Shown: positions 1-15,941, numbered from the stretch's first letter. The stretch: DNA of 64,000 nt from Rhabditophanes sp. KR3021 (GCA_963281155.1 CAUJLY010000006.1:3782001-3846000); one strand, 5' to 3'. The notes: a model not told the origin generated them from the sequence alone. Made by a program: numbers and translations.

Positions 1-568
1 CGAATTTCTTAACGTATTCGAGGCATTTTGTTTTGAACTCTTCAGGTTTGTTCAAATACAATGAAGCAGCGTCTCCATTTAAGGGATCCGTTGGATTTGG
101 GTAAGTGAGAAGTTGAGGTAAAAAAAGATTCAAAAATATTTGTGAGATCATAGAGAGATGACCAGGCTTGATTGATAACATCTAAGCAGACGGTTCCAGA
201 AGCCTCATCAATATTTGGATGGAAAATGCGATTCATAAATCCAATTGATGGGCTTTTAAATGGGTATCTGTCTGGCAAATCTACCTTAACTTTCCAAACT
301 CCATTTTCATAAGAAGCTAAAGGAGAAGATGTTAATATATGTTTATGTATTTGAGTAAATAAGTTTGAACATTATTAATACTTACTTCCTTTAGGTCCGT
401 GAAACTTGACGGCAAATTCATTCAAATTACCAGTAATTGTGACCTCGTGATTGCTTTGAATACTAAAACACGTGATCGAATAAATATTATTATTTATGAA
501 TTATTTACAACTTACAGCTTAATGAGATCAGTGTCCATACGACGTTTTCCTGCACTTGGTGAAGACAT
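1..568 (-). CDS. UBE2H: E2 ubiquitin-conjugating enzyme, UBE2H family (partial, frame break)
   Basis: Exons on the minus strand are 568-516, 462-386 and 316 to the window edge, with introns of 53 and 69 bp and GTAAGT donors. The start gives [18 protein letters not shown], the typical UBE2H N-terminus, followed by the [15 protein letters not shown] strand region and the catalytic block [15 protein letters not shown] with the active Cys. UBE2H accepts ubiquitin from E1 and is the E2 of the CTLH/GID E3 complex (family knowledge). The frame breaks after NIFESF at an A7 run (plus strand 120-126). With one base fewer the sequence continues as [20 protein letters not shown] and runs as expected for the family to the window edge (about 150 of the usual 183 residues). 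I read this as a homopolymer error, although a real null allele cannot be excluded. Confidence 0.9.
120..126. other. A7 homopolymer breaking the UBE2H frame
   Basis: The run is seven A on the plus strand (T7 in the gene). Six would keep the UBE2H frame open and restore the conserved [16 protein letters not shown] segment. The sequence on both sides of the run is otherwise clean E2 coding sequence. Confidence 0.8.
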
Positions 569-2669
569 GACTATTGCTTTTTCGTCGATGAGTCAGGCGT
601 ATTTGGCAATGTATTCTGCTTTGTGTCGACCAAAATGATAAAAGTGGTTCTCTTCAATTCTTTTTTCCAAACCTTACTATGACAATTGTATCTATCCCAG
701 TAGAGTTTAGAGCTAGATAAAAAGCAATTCACTCAGATAGGGTCGACAATGTGTGTCCGACAAAAAATATAATCCTTTTTGGCAACCGGTGATACCAAAA
801 GCTAAACGTATTCTAAAAATAAAGGAATAGGTAATAACAAAAGAATATCATTTGGCAAGTTCTAGCAAAAATTGAGCGACCAAAATATATGCAAAGCGAC
901 ATACAGGGTAAAGAGAGAAAAAATTAGCAGATATTAATAATAAGACGATGTGCTGGAGGAATATGCTTATTGGTTTATAAATCGAATGAAACAAATTGAT
1001 AACAAATACATAGATATACTTAATAACAACCTATACAATCTGTATTGTTAGGTGAAAAGGAATGAATGTTTGGAGTTAGATTGATTTGACCGTCGTCATA
1101 TGCATTCATACACGCGAAATGGGATCGGGAAATCATATGCGTTTGTTGTTAGTAGAGAAATGGCTGAGACAGAGTTGTCTATGCAATGGTGTACTCGTGG
1201 TCGACGACAGCAGCAACGACTACGTTTGCTGTGTAACGCCTATAGTAACATCATCTCACCCTGGTTCATTTACTCCTAGCTTTTAAGTGAAAAATTTATT
1301 TCAGAGTCTCTGTACGCATATCTGTATACTCATAAAGAAAATGTAAACATTTTGTCGAATATGTATAGAGATAAATGTATTCAAAAGAACTAACAACAAT
1401 CAAAAAATAATATATAATTTGATTGTCATGACAAAAACAATAAATAAAAGTTTTAGATGTTTTAATTAACAATTTTTCTGCCTTAAATGCAACTATAAAC
1501 AAAGGAACTGGTATGTGTTTGGGTGAGAAGAAGGAAAATAAAGGCTTTTGGAGATATACATCGAAAGTACTCGTTCAGTGAATGTAATCTGCCTACTATA
1601 TTCATAACAACCACAAGTAATGAAATAAAAGTGGATAAATATATTTTGATGCAAAGAGTGAAAATAGTGTTCAGTTGGATAAAAATACATACAAAATTGA
1701 TTTAAATCAAATTCATTAATATGATTGCAATTTAGTGATGTCATTAATAGCTTTTCTATGTTATCTACTAAATGGCATACGAATTAATTAAACAACCATT
1801 TTTAATATCCGAACAAGTGATGAAAAGGACTTTTATGAGATAATATCACACAAACAAATGGTTAAAAACACTGATGGTTCGATGTATCTTACTTTTTAAA
1901 AGAACTAATTTTTTCGACAACAACGACAAGATATTATAGTGAACTAAAACATTAAAAAACAGGGCATGACTGGTCATGACTTTTTGGAGAGCAAAAGGTA
2001 AATTGTAGATTAATACAAATTTATAATAATATGTTGAAAAGAAAATATAAATATTTATTTGGACAAAATTGAATACAAAATATTTTCCTTGTGTGAGAAT
2101 AAATCTAATTCTTGCTTTAACTAGAAAGTTTCTTGAATGTAGTGATAAATTGAGAATAAGTAGGGATGGCAATACAACACTCTGTATATACTTATACATA
2201 TGTAGTTCTTTTTTAGAAAACGAACGAGCTCTTTTTTGGCTGGAACTGATAAAACCATAGATTACTGGTTAACCTTAGACATATTTAATTGCAATATAAT
2301 GAAACAAAATAAGAAAGATTAAAAGACAAAAGTAATAATTAAAATAGATAATTTAGATCATATTTAAAGTATAATTATCATCAATCTTTCCACAATTGTA
2401 AAACTGTGCATATTATATAGTAAATACTTCGAAAATATATTTTAAGTTATATCAATAAACCTTCGACTGTTAAAAATAGAAATAAGTTGAAAGTGAAAAA
2501 TATTGTCATGAATTTCAACTTTTAACTCACATAATAAACACATTTATTATCATCAAAAGGAGCTCTGCACACAAAATCTTAAAAAGAATAGTTGGAGTTG
2601 ATTGGAACGATGGTAGCTAGTCACGTATTGAGATAAATACACAAAATAGTAAACAGTTAATCATCAAAA
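569..2669. other. Intergenic, no supported gene
   Basis: This is A+T-rich DNA between the divergent UBE2H and Kish genes. Short open frames occur (for example 1086-1286) but they start without splice or family support and their translations look random. It presumably holds the UBE2H promoter. I see no RNA gene or repeat array. Confidence 0.5.
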
Positions 2670-2983
2670 ATGGTTAGTTTAAAAACAATTTATTGTCAAA
2701 CCGATTAAAAACTCATTTAGTCAGCTTTATTCAATTTCCAAAGCCTGTTCACTGTTGTTTTGCTATTAATTTGCACCTGTGCTTTTTTAAGAGGAATCGT
2801 ACCAAAAATAATTGACCGAAATAAAGAAGGGTAAGTGTCATGATGATAAAAGTCATATGATTATAAACTCTTCATTACAGCTTTGTCGGAACATTTTGGA
2901 AGTGTGCTAGAATTGGAGAGCGTTTGAGTGTGTATGTTGCAGGATGCTGCTTTATAATGGCGTTATTTGTTATACTTTTTTAA
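2670..2983 (+). CDS. TMEM167: Kish / TMEM167 family small Golgi membrane protein
   Basis: Three exons are 2670-2672, 2721-2830 and 2881-2983, encoding 71 residues. The family length is about 72. The first coding exon is only the ATG, followed at once by GTTAGT. Exon 2 gives [20 protein letters not shown] and exon 3 gives [16 protein letters not shown] and a second hydrophobic stretch ending in LFVILF. This matches Kish-A nearly residue for residue, with two membrane segments and a conserved [10 protein letters not shown] loop. Kish proteins act in constitutive secretion at the Golgi (family knowledge). Both introns are about 50 bp. WAPL follows about 500 bp downstream on the same strand. The gene is too short for simple ORF finding, but the identification is strong. 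Confidence 0.92.
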
Positions 2984-3478
2984 ATTATAAAAACAATAAT
3001 TCAATAACCATATACAAAGCTTCACTTATAACATAGCACGTTTGTTATGTTGGACTAATTGTATTTTAACCAAGATATACTTCAGAGGATAAATGTTTAG
3101 TTTATTTCGACGACACTATAAAACAAGTCATTTCAATAAACAGTTTATAAATTCAGTCAATTTTGTCTTTGAAACTCAACGGTACACGTTTAACAGAGAT
3201 ATACATTGGTTCACTCCATTTTGTTGAATTAGGTGCCTTTATTACTAACGACCACTCGAGAAAAGATGGAACAACTAACATTTTACGCCGTGGATTAGAA
3301 AGTAGTACTTTTAATCGAACATTTAAATGTAATTTCAACTAGGAAGTATCTTAATTCCACTGTAAGATCTTATACAGAAATTTTTCGTTAGCATTTATTA
3401 AAACTTCATTTGATATTTATTGCCACTGCTTGGTCACACTTTATTTTTTTCAACTAACTTCTAATAATATTGGCTGAG
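2984..3478. other. Kish-WAPL spacer
   Basis: This is the 3' region of Kish and the upstream region of WAPL. An open frame on the minus strand (about 3153-3353) gives a non-random looking peptide, but I could find no start exon in phase and recognised no family. Otherwise I see nothing in it. Confidence 0.4.
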
Positions 3479-5441
3479 ATGGAACAAACACAACAAGGAG
3501 TCAAAAGAGAACTAACTCACAAAGGTAATGAAGACGTAGCATCAATCAAGGATTGTTATGATTTTGAGGAAGATACAAAGGGGCAGGGTGGTAAGAGGCC
3601 TTGTATCCGATCTGATTCAAATGATACAGCTGGCGGACAGTTCCAGTTTATGAAAAACGCAAAGAACAAAATGATTTTCCGTAACCCATGGGCCAGCAAT
3701 GAGGAACCAGCAGAAACATCAACATCCAAGGATGTTCTTAAGAAAGCCGAAAGCGTTGGAACAAAATCTACTTCCACTCAAGACAAATCGTCAAATAAGA
3801 GCAAGGAAAATGGGGAATTAGTTGATTTTAGGAACGATATCAAGTACGTCATTTCCGGATTAAAGGAAAAGTCACAAAATGTTCAAATCCTTAGTGCACT
3901 TTTCATGTCCAGCAAGTGCACATCTGCCGAGTTTAGACAATTTTGTCGAAATCACGATATTTTGGACCTATTCCTCGCTAATTGTGTTAAGTACACCAAA
4001 CCGGGTCCTTCATTAGCACTTGCCCAGTCCACCATCATTTACCTTCTATCAAGAGATAAAGGTAATTTTCATTTCTCACAAAAAGTTATCAAAGCCATCA
4101 CTAGTTCAATCGAAATGGAAGAAGATCTAAGCGATGAATATCTTAAGACAAAGGAAAAAATTAAGGAAACATTAAGAGAATATATTGTCTCGGTCAATAA
4201 AAACAATGATAAGCCAGTGACCTTTGAAGTTGTCGATGAAAAAGTTACTCCAAAGAATTTGGCTCTAGAAGCTTTGCTCTTCATTTCAATCTCTAACTCT
4301 TCAACAAAATTCAGAGATGAAATACACAAATGTGGTATGCTAGGTCTGCTTGCTGAGCTTGCTAATGACTTATGTGCTCCCTACAAAAATGCCCATACAA
4401 TTACTTCGATCAATAAGTTTGAAGAAAAGCAACTAAACGTTTTGCTTAGACTTATCCTTCACAATTCAATGAATCATGGCACGAACAAGGCGTATTTAAC
4501 TCTTTTTAAAAAGAACGAGTTAATTTCGAACTTACAAGATTACTTTAATTTCTTGTGTGAAAAGATTAAGGTGCTGAAAGAAGATGAACGGCTAGATGTA
4601 GAAAAAACCAACATCATTCAAGTTCTGTTGAATTTGACTTTGAATTTGACGGAGGAAAATGAGCTGTGTTGTTCTGTGATTGGTAAATCACATCTGTTTG
4701 TCAAAAATCTGTGTTGTATGTTAGGTTGCTGGACCAATAAATACATCAATGAAAAGCATAGATTTATCAATTTGATGTCTGCTGCTGGCTGTGTGGCAAA
4801 TATTGTCGAGGCTTGTGGGAAAAATAGACGTTTCCTGCTCAGTGAAACGTGTGACTATTACGATGAAAAGAAAAAGGAGACCTCAGTCATCAGAATCATT
4901 GATTGCTTTGCCAAAGTAAGTTTACTTTAAACTGTGTCGTTTTTAATAAGCATTCATTTCTTTCTAGTGCTTTACCTTTCTTGAATCGCAAATTACAGTC
5001 ATCGATGAAAACATTGATCATATGCTAGACAACGATATCGATGAGGACATCGGAGCTGTTTCAGACACAAGTGATGATGACCTTGAACGGGAAAGTCGAA
5101 ACTCCCGGATTGAAATGGTAAAATTAAGAAATGAGCAAAAGGAAAAGGAGTGTAATGTATTGTTTACAGAAGTTGCTGAAAAATATGCCACAAGCCATAT
5201 GGAAATTAACTTCTTGGCTTCTTTTGTCGGCGTCAATTTGGGCCTCCTTATACAAACAGATGAAGAATTGGCGGATTCCATTAGAGCACATATACCAAAT
5301 GGAAAGTTCGGTACAATGAATTCACTACTTCAACGTTTCCTCGACTTTACCTCTCAAATTCACCAAAACAGGGCAAATTCCTGCATTCGTGCTGTCAGCA
5401 AAATTATTGAAAATCTAGAAGCGTTGGATTGCCTCAGATAA
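3479..5441 (+). CDS. wapl-1: Wings-apart-like cohesin release factor (WAPL)
   Basis: Two exons are 3479-4915 and 4968-5441 (52 bp intron, GTAAGT...TTTCTAG), giving 636 residues. The N-terminal ~115 residues are charged and low in conservation. The rest is the helical-repeat WAPL domain. Recognisable blocks are the MSSKCTSAEFRQF segment (cf. CADPQFRQFLR in vertebrate WAPL), ALAQSTIIYLLSRDK, LNLTLN-EEN, and the C-terminal block starting HMEINFLASFVGVNLG and ending in IRAHIPNGKF and the LLQRFLDF helix. WAPL opens the cohesin ring with PDS5 and removes it from chromatin. I chose ATG 3479; an in-frame TTG nine bases upstream is not needed. DDX11, another cohesion factor, starts 322 bp after the stop. 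Confidence 0.93.
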
Positions 5442-8308
<2,867 letters not shown>

Positions 8309-9413
8309 TACTTTTTAATTTAAATTTAATAAAAACTTTTTTGAATCTTTTTTAAAGTTCGATAAACAGGAAGCTGTAGACTTTGCAAAGAAATGGTTAC
8401 ATGACGGATTTACAGATTACGGATTTACGGAATTTAAGAATTATATAGGGGGAAATTATTTGACAACAATAATTTTTTTGAACTGAATTCAACAGTCAAG
8501 TCATAATGTATCGTCGAGAACTTATTAACAGTTTATTCAAAAATACGAAAATTGAAATTAACTACTTTTTACATCGTTTTAATAAATATTTATCATTTAA
8601 AATAGTTGCTCTAATAAAATACAATCTGAAAGGAATTCTACCTGGATTTAACGATATTTATTAATTTTATTCAAAATAAGCATTTACACAATAAAAAACA
8701 CATTTTTTCAAAAATGATCAATTTATTTCTATCCGCCTATGTAGATGACATTGTTATCAATTTTGCCATCTAATAATTACTTATTTTTAAAATACTGATA
8801 ATACCACTACTTCGTGTTAAAAAATATTTTTGTACCTACCATTCTTCATATAAACTCAAAATTATATCCCAAATAATTCAACATTCTTTAATAAATCTTT
8901 CATTTTCCTTGACGATTTTCAGAGAATATCAGTTCAAGATAATTCAATTACAAATATGTAAAAATGTAAACACTTTTTTGGTCCTTAAGAATAATTAATA
9001 TAATCACCAACATATGTGCAATTTATAAATCCTTTGATGGAACTTATTAAAGATAATACTTGACAAATCCTTTAAATGATATGGCTTTTCTCATTTCACA
9101 CAATTTTTCAAATTTTCACTTAATTCTTTCAAATTATTTTTAATGAATAAATAAGAAGTGGCATTGAAATAAATATATTGCATAGATGCACAATATAATT
9201 GAACGTTTTTTATTATTGCCACTACCCTTTTTGTTACTTTATATTTGCACATATATCATACTTAAATTCACAATATTTTTTGTCGCTTAACTCATTTGTG
9301 TTTTCCCATACCATTGGTGATATCGATTATTTTGCCATGCTTTTCAATTCTATCTCGACTGTGTATGTAGCTGATAATATTGTTAATATATCTTCTTATA
9401 GATTTGATTCAAT
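8309..9413. other. Intergenic, very A+T-rich
   Basis: This is the DDX11 3' region and the PICK1 upstream region. Poly-T/poly-A tracts dominate. An open frame at about 9199-9429 overlaps the PICK1 start in another frame and is a chance reading. TTCTTATAG at about 9392-9401, 12 bp before the PICK1 ATG, looks like a splice or trans-splice acceptor. Confidence 0.5.
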
Positions 9414-10668
9414 ATGTCTATTAATTTGAGTGTAACTGTCATTGAGAAAGACAGCAAAGGTCATATAGGTATTGCAATTGGTGGAGGTTATCCTATTTGT
9501 AAATCTATCTATATTGTCCAAATATTTGAAGGAAGTCCTTCCGCTAATAACAAAGAAATTCAAGTTGGTGACGATATTTTAGGAATAAATGGAAAGTCAG
9601 TAGTTGGCTTGAGTAAAAATCAGGTTGCTAATCTTATTCAATCTGCAAAAGGTAATTTATTTAGCAATAATTTCACCAAATTTGCTTTAGGAAAAGTCAA
9701 AATAGCGTTTTTGCCACTAGAGCAAAGCATTAACGAGGAACAAACACTGGATATAGCTTTCAAAAAGATTAAACACAGAATAGTAGAATTTTTAGACTCC
9801 GAAACTGCTGACGCTCTAGGCTTATCAAGAGCAATTTTGTGTAATGATCTGCTTTTACAAAGTTTGCAAAAAATGGAGCATAATACTGTCTTTTATGATA
9901 AGTTAGTGTCAACACTAAACTGTATGACAAAAAATAGTTATGGCATAGCCAAAGCTCAATCCAAAATTAGCACATCCTTTTCGCGAAATAGCGGCCAAGA
10001 CAAATAATTCCGTAGCAAACAATTTATATACCGCATTTGGGGAAGGAAATAAAAATATGATTAAAGTAAATCAAAACATGGGAGACAAAATTGCCATAAT
10101 AGAAGAGAGTCTTAAAAATTACGGCGAAAAGGCCATTCCAGATACTAAGGAAGCTTTGAAAAGATATCTCGATGCCAAATTTGAATATTTATCATACTGC
10201 TTAAAAGTCAAAGAGATGGAAGATGAAGAAATCGATGCCATTCAAAATAACTTTTATTTGGAAAGGTTAGATTTTGGTAATTTTGAGTACAAGGCTGTTT
10301 TGAGATGTCGTGAAACAGCTAAATCAAAATTTGTTGATCAGAGAGAGCGTGCATTAATAAAAATTGAAATGCTCAATGAAAAACATAATCGTGATTTGGC
10401 TATAAAACTAAAGGAATTAATAGAGGGAATGAAAGATAGTTATGATGAAGGATTAAAAATACTGGCTGATCATTTTCCCTCTGAAGGAAATTATTTAAAT
10501 GACATAACTTATGCTGCTCTAACAACTGACACACAATCGAAAGATGATAAAGAGGAAACAAAAGTCGAAGACTGTGAAGACTTCATTAACATGAAAGATG
10601 AAGTTACTGAAAATACTAAACCAGAAAGTGACGAACTTTTAATATTTCTGTATGTTTTTGATTATTAA
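9414..10668 (+). CDS. PICK1: PICK1: PDZ plus BAR domain protein (frame break in the BAR domain)
   Basis: The PDZ domain (about residues 5-85) has the carboxylate loop as IGIAIGGG and the helix B region LSKNQVANLIQ. After a 39 bp intron (9652-9690) comes the arfaptin-type BAR domain with TADALGLSRAILCND, then AIPDTKEALKRYLDAKFEYLSYCLKVKEMEDEE, which matches vertebrate PICK1 closely; it ends with an acidic tail. PICK1 binds receptor and kinase C-termini and curved membranes in vesicle traffic. Between YGIAKAQSK and HPFREIAAK the frame shifts. Dropping one base near A4 at 9963-9966 gives an ungapped alignment to the family through this point. A 49 bp intron reading (GTATGAC...AAATTAG) also restores frame but deletes conserved helix, so I prefer the indel. 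The protein lacks the ~20 residues that precede the PDZ in vertebrates. Confidence 0.9.
9652..9690 (+). other. 39-bp in-frame, stop-free intron in PICK1
   Basis: GTAATT...GCTTTAG, 39 bp, divisible by three and without stop codons, so retention would insert 13 residues right after the PDZ domain. Comparison with PICK1 relatives, which read straight from the SAKG-like end of the PDZ to the next beta strand, supports removal. Confidence 0.75.
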
Positions 10669-13358
10669 TTTTAGAATAACTGTTATACATTTATAGAGAT
10701 TAGCTATGTCAATTTGAAGAAATGAATATATATTCTTGCACATGCAACAGCCAAGTAATATTAACTACTCCTAATTGCTTACACATACATATTTTATTAT
10801 AACTTAAACTCATAATTAGATGGTGTTAAGAATACGCACCTTTAATTACTTTATACAACTATACATCATTCTTTTTATATATTTTAAATAAAGAGTAATC
10901 CTCCAATCTTTGAATATATTATAATAATGGCTAATCTTAAAATACCAATAATTGGAGAACAAATTTATTACACTATTTTAATGACATACCATATTAAAAC
11001 CTATTTAATGAGACTATTTGTCAAATCTTATTTCACAATTTATTTAATTTATTTTCACTTTTCTGCGGAAGCTTGAAATAAGAACAAGAAGGGGGTATTA
11101 TCTCCACTCCTCAGATAAGTCTTGGCCCCTTTGATATTTTTATAATCATGTTTTTTGATTCTGAAACCTGCAACTAAAAAATTATTATCACAATTATTAA
11201 TATTTGTATCTCTGTCAATACGTTAAACAATATTTTAGTCAACAAAAGCAGCTAACTGCAACAAAAAACAGTTGTTGTGTTTACTATTGTATGTTTGATA
11301 CTAATTCGTAGTTTTTAAAAATAATGTAGTTATTACTTCATAACTGCTAAGAAATTGTTGAGTCTTTGAAGTTACCACATTTTAGTTGACCACCCTATAA
11401 TTATTAATAATAATACTATTCTTTTTATATTGGATGACAAAACATCAGGTTAAAAAAGCAAGCTCCTGTGTGGTAACATTGTGATCATAATGCGTGTAAT
11501 TCCTTAGCTAAAGAAACCGAACGAAACAAAACACAGCTTAAGATTATATGTGATAAGTGCGATTCAATTGTATACTGGGAGGAATATTTTTTCCTTCACC
11601 TTATTTTCTTCAAAATAATTAAAAGTTCTTTCATTAACATACTAGTTTCATGAAAAAACTTTGCACACATTTTTACCTACAGCAAATTACTACCGTTTAA
11701 CATGTTCACTACTTTAATTGTTATCTGATTAATATTTCACTCCATTTTGAACAAAAGAGTATACAATTTTTCAAATGCCTTCGTAAATAAATTATAACTT
11801 TGGATATGAAAGTGTCAATTTTCGGATATGTCATGTTCTAAGCTATTTTTGTATTTGAAAATGTGTTAAACTTGGAATTTTAAAAATATGTATCATGTAA
11901 CACATGCTAACTTGCATTCTCCGTATTGCCAAAACGGAAAGCCAATAATTGGTTGTATTAATTTGTTTTCGTGTATTTACAGCTTAACAATTTTGATTAA
12001 AACAAGTGTAACACATCATTGCTTCATTTTACTAACAAAACAAAAGTATTTATAGCCTTTCATTAGTTCATTTTTATCAAGTTATTTTGTCCATAGTACT
12101 TTGCTGATCTTTGATTCAAACATTTGATCATCACGACCAAAATTATAACACATAATTTGTATAATACTATTTCCACTTGTAAAGCTGAACGTTGCCTCGG
12201 TATCTATTATTCAATATTATTTGTATGATCGTTTTTTATGCTTATCATATTCTAGCTAACTTTACTGATAAAATATGATGCCATCATACATAAGTATTTA
12301 CTCTAAAATGATCGTTTTGTGTTTATGCACACTTTATTATATACTTTTGTATTTTCGTTACACATTACTTTTATTATTTATTTTTTTACTCAATTGATGG
12401 AATATTTATATCTTACCAAAGCAGTCGCATTCCGCGTGCATTATACATTTTAAATTAGATTCCTACATACAAAAAGAACCTAGTACGATTAAATATTTGC
12501 CATTTTAACTCAAAATACATGTCCACGCAATATAGCTTTTAAATTGATGCTTTTTCATAACGATTTTACAATAAACAATAGAATATTAGCTCATTTAATG
12601 CTAGTAACTGGGTATTCAAGAAACAGACATTTTTCATCTCTTACAAATCATTTCTCCAATTAGAAATAGGTAAAGTTTGTTATTATAATATAATTATAAT
12701 GTATAGGTGTGGTTATTATATTTGTTTATTCTCCAACTTTGGTCTTGTAACATTACTCCCCGTTTCTTTTTGATCAATACTACCGACATCTTAACTAGAG
12801 ATGGCTATCAACGTTTTAATTAAATGAACAAAAATACTTTGACCAACTGTCCTCTGCAACGTTAATCAACTGAGCTGTTGTCTTTAAAAGTTTTAAACAT
12901 AAAACAGTTTGGAAGAGTATTAGTTGGTAAGTTTGTAGTGCACAAAAATGACTGACACTTTTGAAAGTTTTAAACTACTCTTTTTTGTTGGTGTTTACAG
13001 TTCGTTTTGTTTGAATTTATAATGTTTTAATGTAATCCTGTATAATCGATTTGCGACAACATAATTTTGCTGTCAACTCTTTTATAATATACTCCTCTAA
13101 GGCCATTTCTCATTGAATGGACGGCGACTCTTGTGGTAGACTAATGTGCGAAATTTAAGTAATTGTATATAGATAATAAAAATATCGAGTTGATTTTTGC
13201 GAGACTTACGTTTTTATTGACAACTGTCACATTACACCCAATAACATCCATCTTTAGTGTAAAGAAAGTACAAAAGCAACAAAATATTGTATTTTATTAT
13301 TGTATTGATATTTTGTCTGCAACCAACACATACAAAACAACAAGGACGCCCTTACATC
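10669..13358. other. 2.7 kb intergenic region, no supported gene
   Basis: It lies between PICK1 and SLMAP. The DNA is A+T-rich with many short direct runs and stops in all frames. I see no tRNA-like, coding or repeat signal that I can support. Confidence 0.5.
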
Positions 13359-15434
13359 ATGACATCCAAATATAGTGGTCCTTTTACAGCTGCTTTTGTA
13401 CCTTGTGTTGAATCACATGTATTTGATAAACGGGTCGTTGCAATTCCAAATGCCGAAGAATATGCTATAAAGATTGGTAGAAGCGTCGGGAAGCTAAAAC
13501 CCCAGCCTGACAATTCGATATTTGACTGTAAAGTAAGTGGTATCTTAATCTTTCTTAACTCCGTATATTCAGGTGCTTTCACGAAACCATGCTATCATCT
13601 GGTATGAAGACAACAACTTTTTTATTAAGGACACCAAGAGTAGTAATGGAACGTATGTCAATAATGAAAGACTGTCAAAAACTGGCGAAGAAAGCCCTCC
13701 AAGAGTGATTTACCCGGGAGATATTATTCAATTTGGTGTTGAAATAATTGACAACAGCAACAAAATAGCTAGCGGTTGTATTATCACACTCATTCAATTT
13801 TATAACTCTGAAGGACGGGAAATGGTCATCGACAGGCCTATCATCAAAAAAACATCCAGACAAATGATCGCCGAAGAAAGCGACAACTCCAAAATTAACG
13901 TTACAGATGGACAAACGATTGATGCATCGCAACTCTTTCAACTCCAGCAATACGTCAAAGAAGCCGTGTTCAGAGAAAAGATTTTAACTCAAAAGATACA
14001 TTCCCTCCAAGATGCGGTCATTTCAACTTCACAAGCAGCTGAGGCATCCTGGGCGGCAATGATTAATGAGGAAAGCATGCTGTCCCGAATTGAATTATTA
14101 GAAAATCAGTTGACAGTTTACTCGAAAACACTAACTGTCGATCAAGCCAAATTGGATTTAAAAAAAGATACTGGCTGAGAGGGCAGTTGCGGACAAATTA
14201 TTCAAAGATACTTTGCAAAAAGTTTATAGTGAGAAAATCGCGGCCTTAGAAAGAGAACAATCGGAAAAGTTTAAGAACGAAGCCTTGCACAACGACATCC
14301 TAAATTTGGAGAACCAAATCATTGAGCATGAGGCAAGAAACAAAGCAAGTGAAGACAAACACGCAAAGTTGTTGGAAAAGTTTGACTCGTACGTGATTAA
14401 CTTCGAAGAACAAAACAAAGAGTTCTCTGTATTAGTGGAAGAACGCAAAGAATTAGAAAAATACAGCACAGCTTACAAAAAAGAGAACGATTTGGTGTCA
14501 TCGTCATCAGGGGAGAGCCTACCAGATCGCAATGGAACTTCTGAGGATCCAAAATCAAACTTGTCGGATGACGGCGATGTTTATAATGGCGCAAATTATA
14601 AATCAGATTACAAAGATAATTTATCAGATATCATTAAGGTAACAAATGCCATAGAAGATGCCATGAACTTTTTGGATCAAGAAGATGAAACTCCCTATGA
14701 GCCACCATCATCGGAACACATTGATGAAATTTTAGGAGGTATAAGGGAAAAGATGAATTTAGATAGTAATAGTGTCTTGAATGAATCTCGTGAATCTTTG
14801 GTGCCAAGCGAATCAACTATTACTGATGGGCAAAACCAAAGTGATCTTTCAGATAGTGAAGATCTAAAAACAATTCTGTTAGAAACAAAAGAAAATCAAA
14901 ATGCAAACTTTATAAATGAAATCAACTTCAAGAAAGAAATTCCTACGGAAAGGATAAAGATATCAACAGGTGCTCAAACTAACAAAAGTAATCCCGTCCT
15001 TGGTGTATTTGTGGGAGAATTAATTGGAATAGAACCTTATTTAGCAAATCCAACTGTTATGAAGGAGGAAATTTCATCAAAGATAGGAAATGAAGAAATA
15101 AAAGAAAATTGGCAAAATAAGAAGAATGATATTGAAGAAAAAGAAAATAATGAAATCGGAGTAAGTAATTATGGCAAAAAATCAAATGTTATTTCAGAGG
15201 CGGAAGAAGTGTCGATGTCATTGCATGATGTCTCCATTCAAGCAACGATTCCAACCGAATTAGTATCTTCTAAGTTTGATGTCGACGTAAGTTTAAAGTG
15301 CCTTTAACTTCTTTTGATAAATCCTCTTCCAGATATTTTTGCTCTCGATATGGCCAATATTTATTCTCATTATCACTTTATACTTTCGTCTAACCAATGG
15401 ATTGTTCGTTTCTTCTAAAAAAAGAAACCAATAG
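13359..15434 (+). CDS. SLMAP: SLMAP: FHA domain, coiled coil, tail-anchored membrane protein (frame break)
   Basis: Exons are 13359-13532, 13573-15286 and 15333-15434. The FHA domain spans about residues 10-125 with IKIGRSVG, VLSRNHAII and the SSNGTYVN phosphothreonine-binding loop. Coiled coil follows (SWAAMINEESMLSRIELLENQL matches SLMAP strongly). The last 33 residues form a tail anchor (WPIFILIITLYF) followed by a basic end. SLMAP is a subunit of the STRIPAK phosphatase complex that docks phosphorylated MST kinases and sits on ER, nuclear or muscle membranes. At A7 (14160-14166) the frame breaks to a stop after DLKKDTG. With A6 the coiled coil continues as DLKKILAERAVADKLFKDTL and joins the next long open frame, again matching the family. 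The region between coiled coil and anchor is acidic and low in conservation. Confidence 0.88.
14160..14166. other. A7 homopolymer breaking the SLMAP frame
   Basis: Removing one A merges two adjacent coding frames into one conserved coiled coil; the seven-A version stops eight codons later. This is the same signature as in UBE2H. Confidence 0.8.
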
Positions 15435-15941
15435 TGGTGTTATGCTGTTAGTTTTTGGTTCATAAAACGTGTAACATTGGTTGACGACCCCTGGGTGGAA
15501 ATTCAACAACTTCTCTTGCTGCAAAAAATTAAAAATTCAGGAATATTTAAGAGTCAAGCTCTTGACATTATTATCCCTATAATATTGTATATACATGCCA
15601 TTATATATCTTCATTAATTTAAGTAATCCTGTGGTATCCTTGCTGCTTTTAACAAAAATAAATATTATTTTCTACAATTATCTTTACATTAGTTATTACT
15701 ATTACTACCTTTCACCACATCATTGTTATTGATCTTTTAAAAAATGATATTAAGTTAATGTATCAACTTGTTGATCTTAATAAAATTATCTTGATGTTAG
15801 TATTGGTACAAACTACATTGATTATAGTACACGATTTATCAAGAAAGACAGTTTTCGGAGCATTTATTGACGTGTATATGTCCTGCCGTGCTCTATTCAT
15901 ATTTGTGAACTGTTTTCATTTTATATTTTCCATTTATAGAG
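15435..15941. other. SLMAP-CPT2 spacer
   Basis: The spacer is A+T-rich. It ends in a pyrimidine-rich tract and TTTATAG one base pair before GATG of CPT2, a likely trans-splice acceptor. The open frame at 15758-15958 has no family support and overlaps the CPT2 start out of frame. Confidence 0.4.

Noticed and set aside
1086..1286. Plus-strand 66-codon frame upstream of Kish
   Set aside because: It has no splice structure, homology or plausible context; it is likely chance in the UBE2H promoter region.
3153..3353. Minus-strand open frame of about 60 codons between Kish and WAPL
   Set aside because: The peptide is fairly protein-like, but the frame begins after a stop, I found no upstream exon in phase, and no family came to mind.
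9199..9429. Hydrophobic 76-codon frame before PICK1
   Set aside because: It overlaps the PICK1 start in another frame and lies in T-rich DNA that favours Phe/Leu/Tyr readings.
9925..9973. A 49-bp intron (GTATGAC...AAATTAG) as the cause of the PICK1 frame change
   Set aside because: Removing it deletes conserved BAR helix residues that align without gaps to vertebrate PICK1 once one base is dropped instead.
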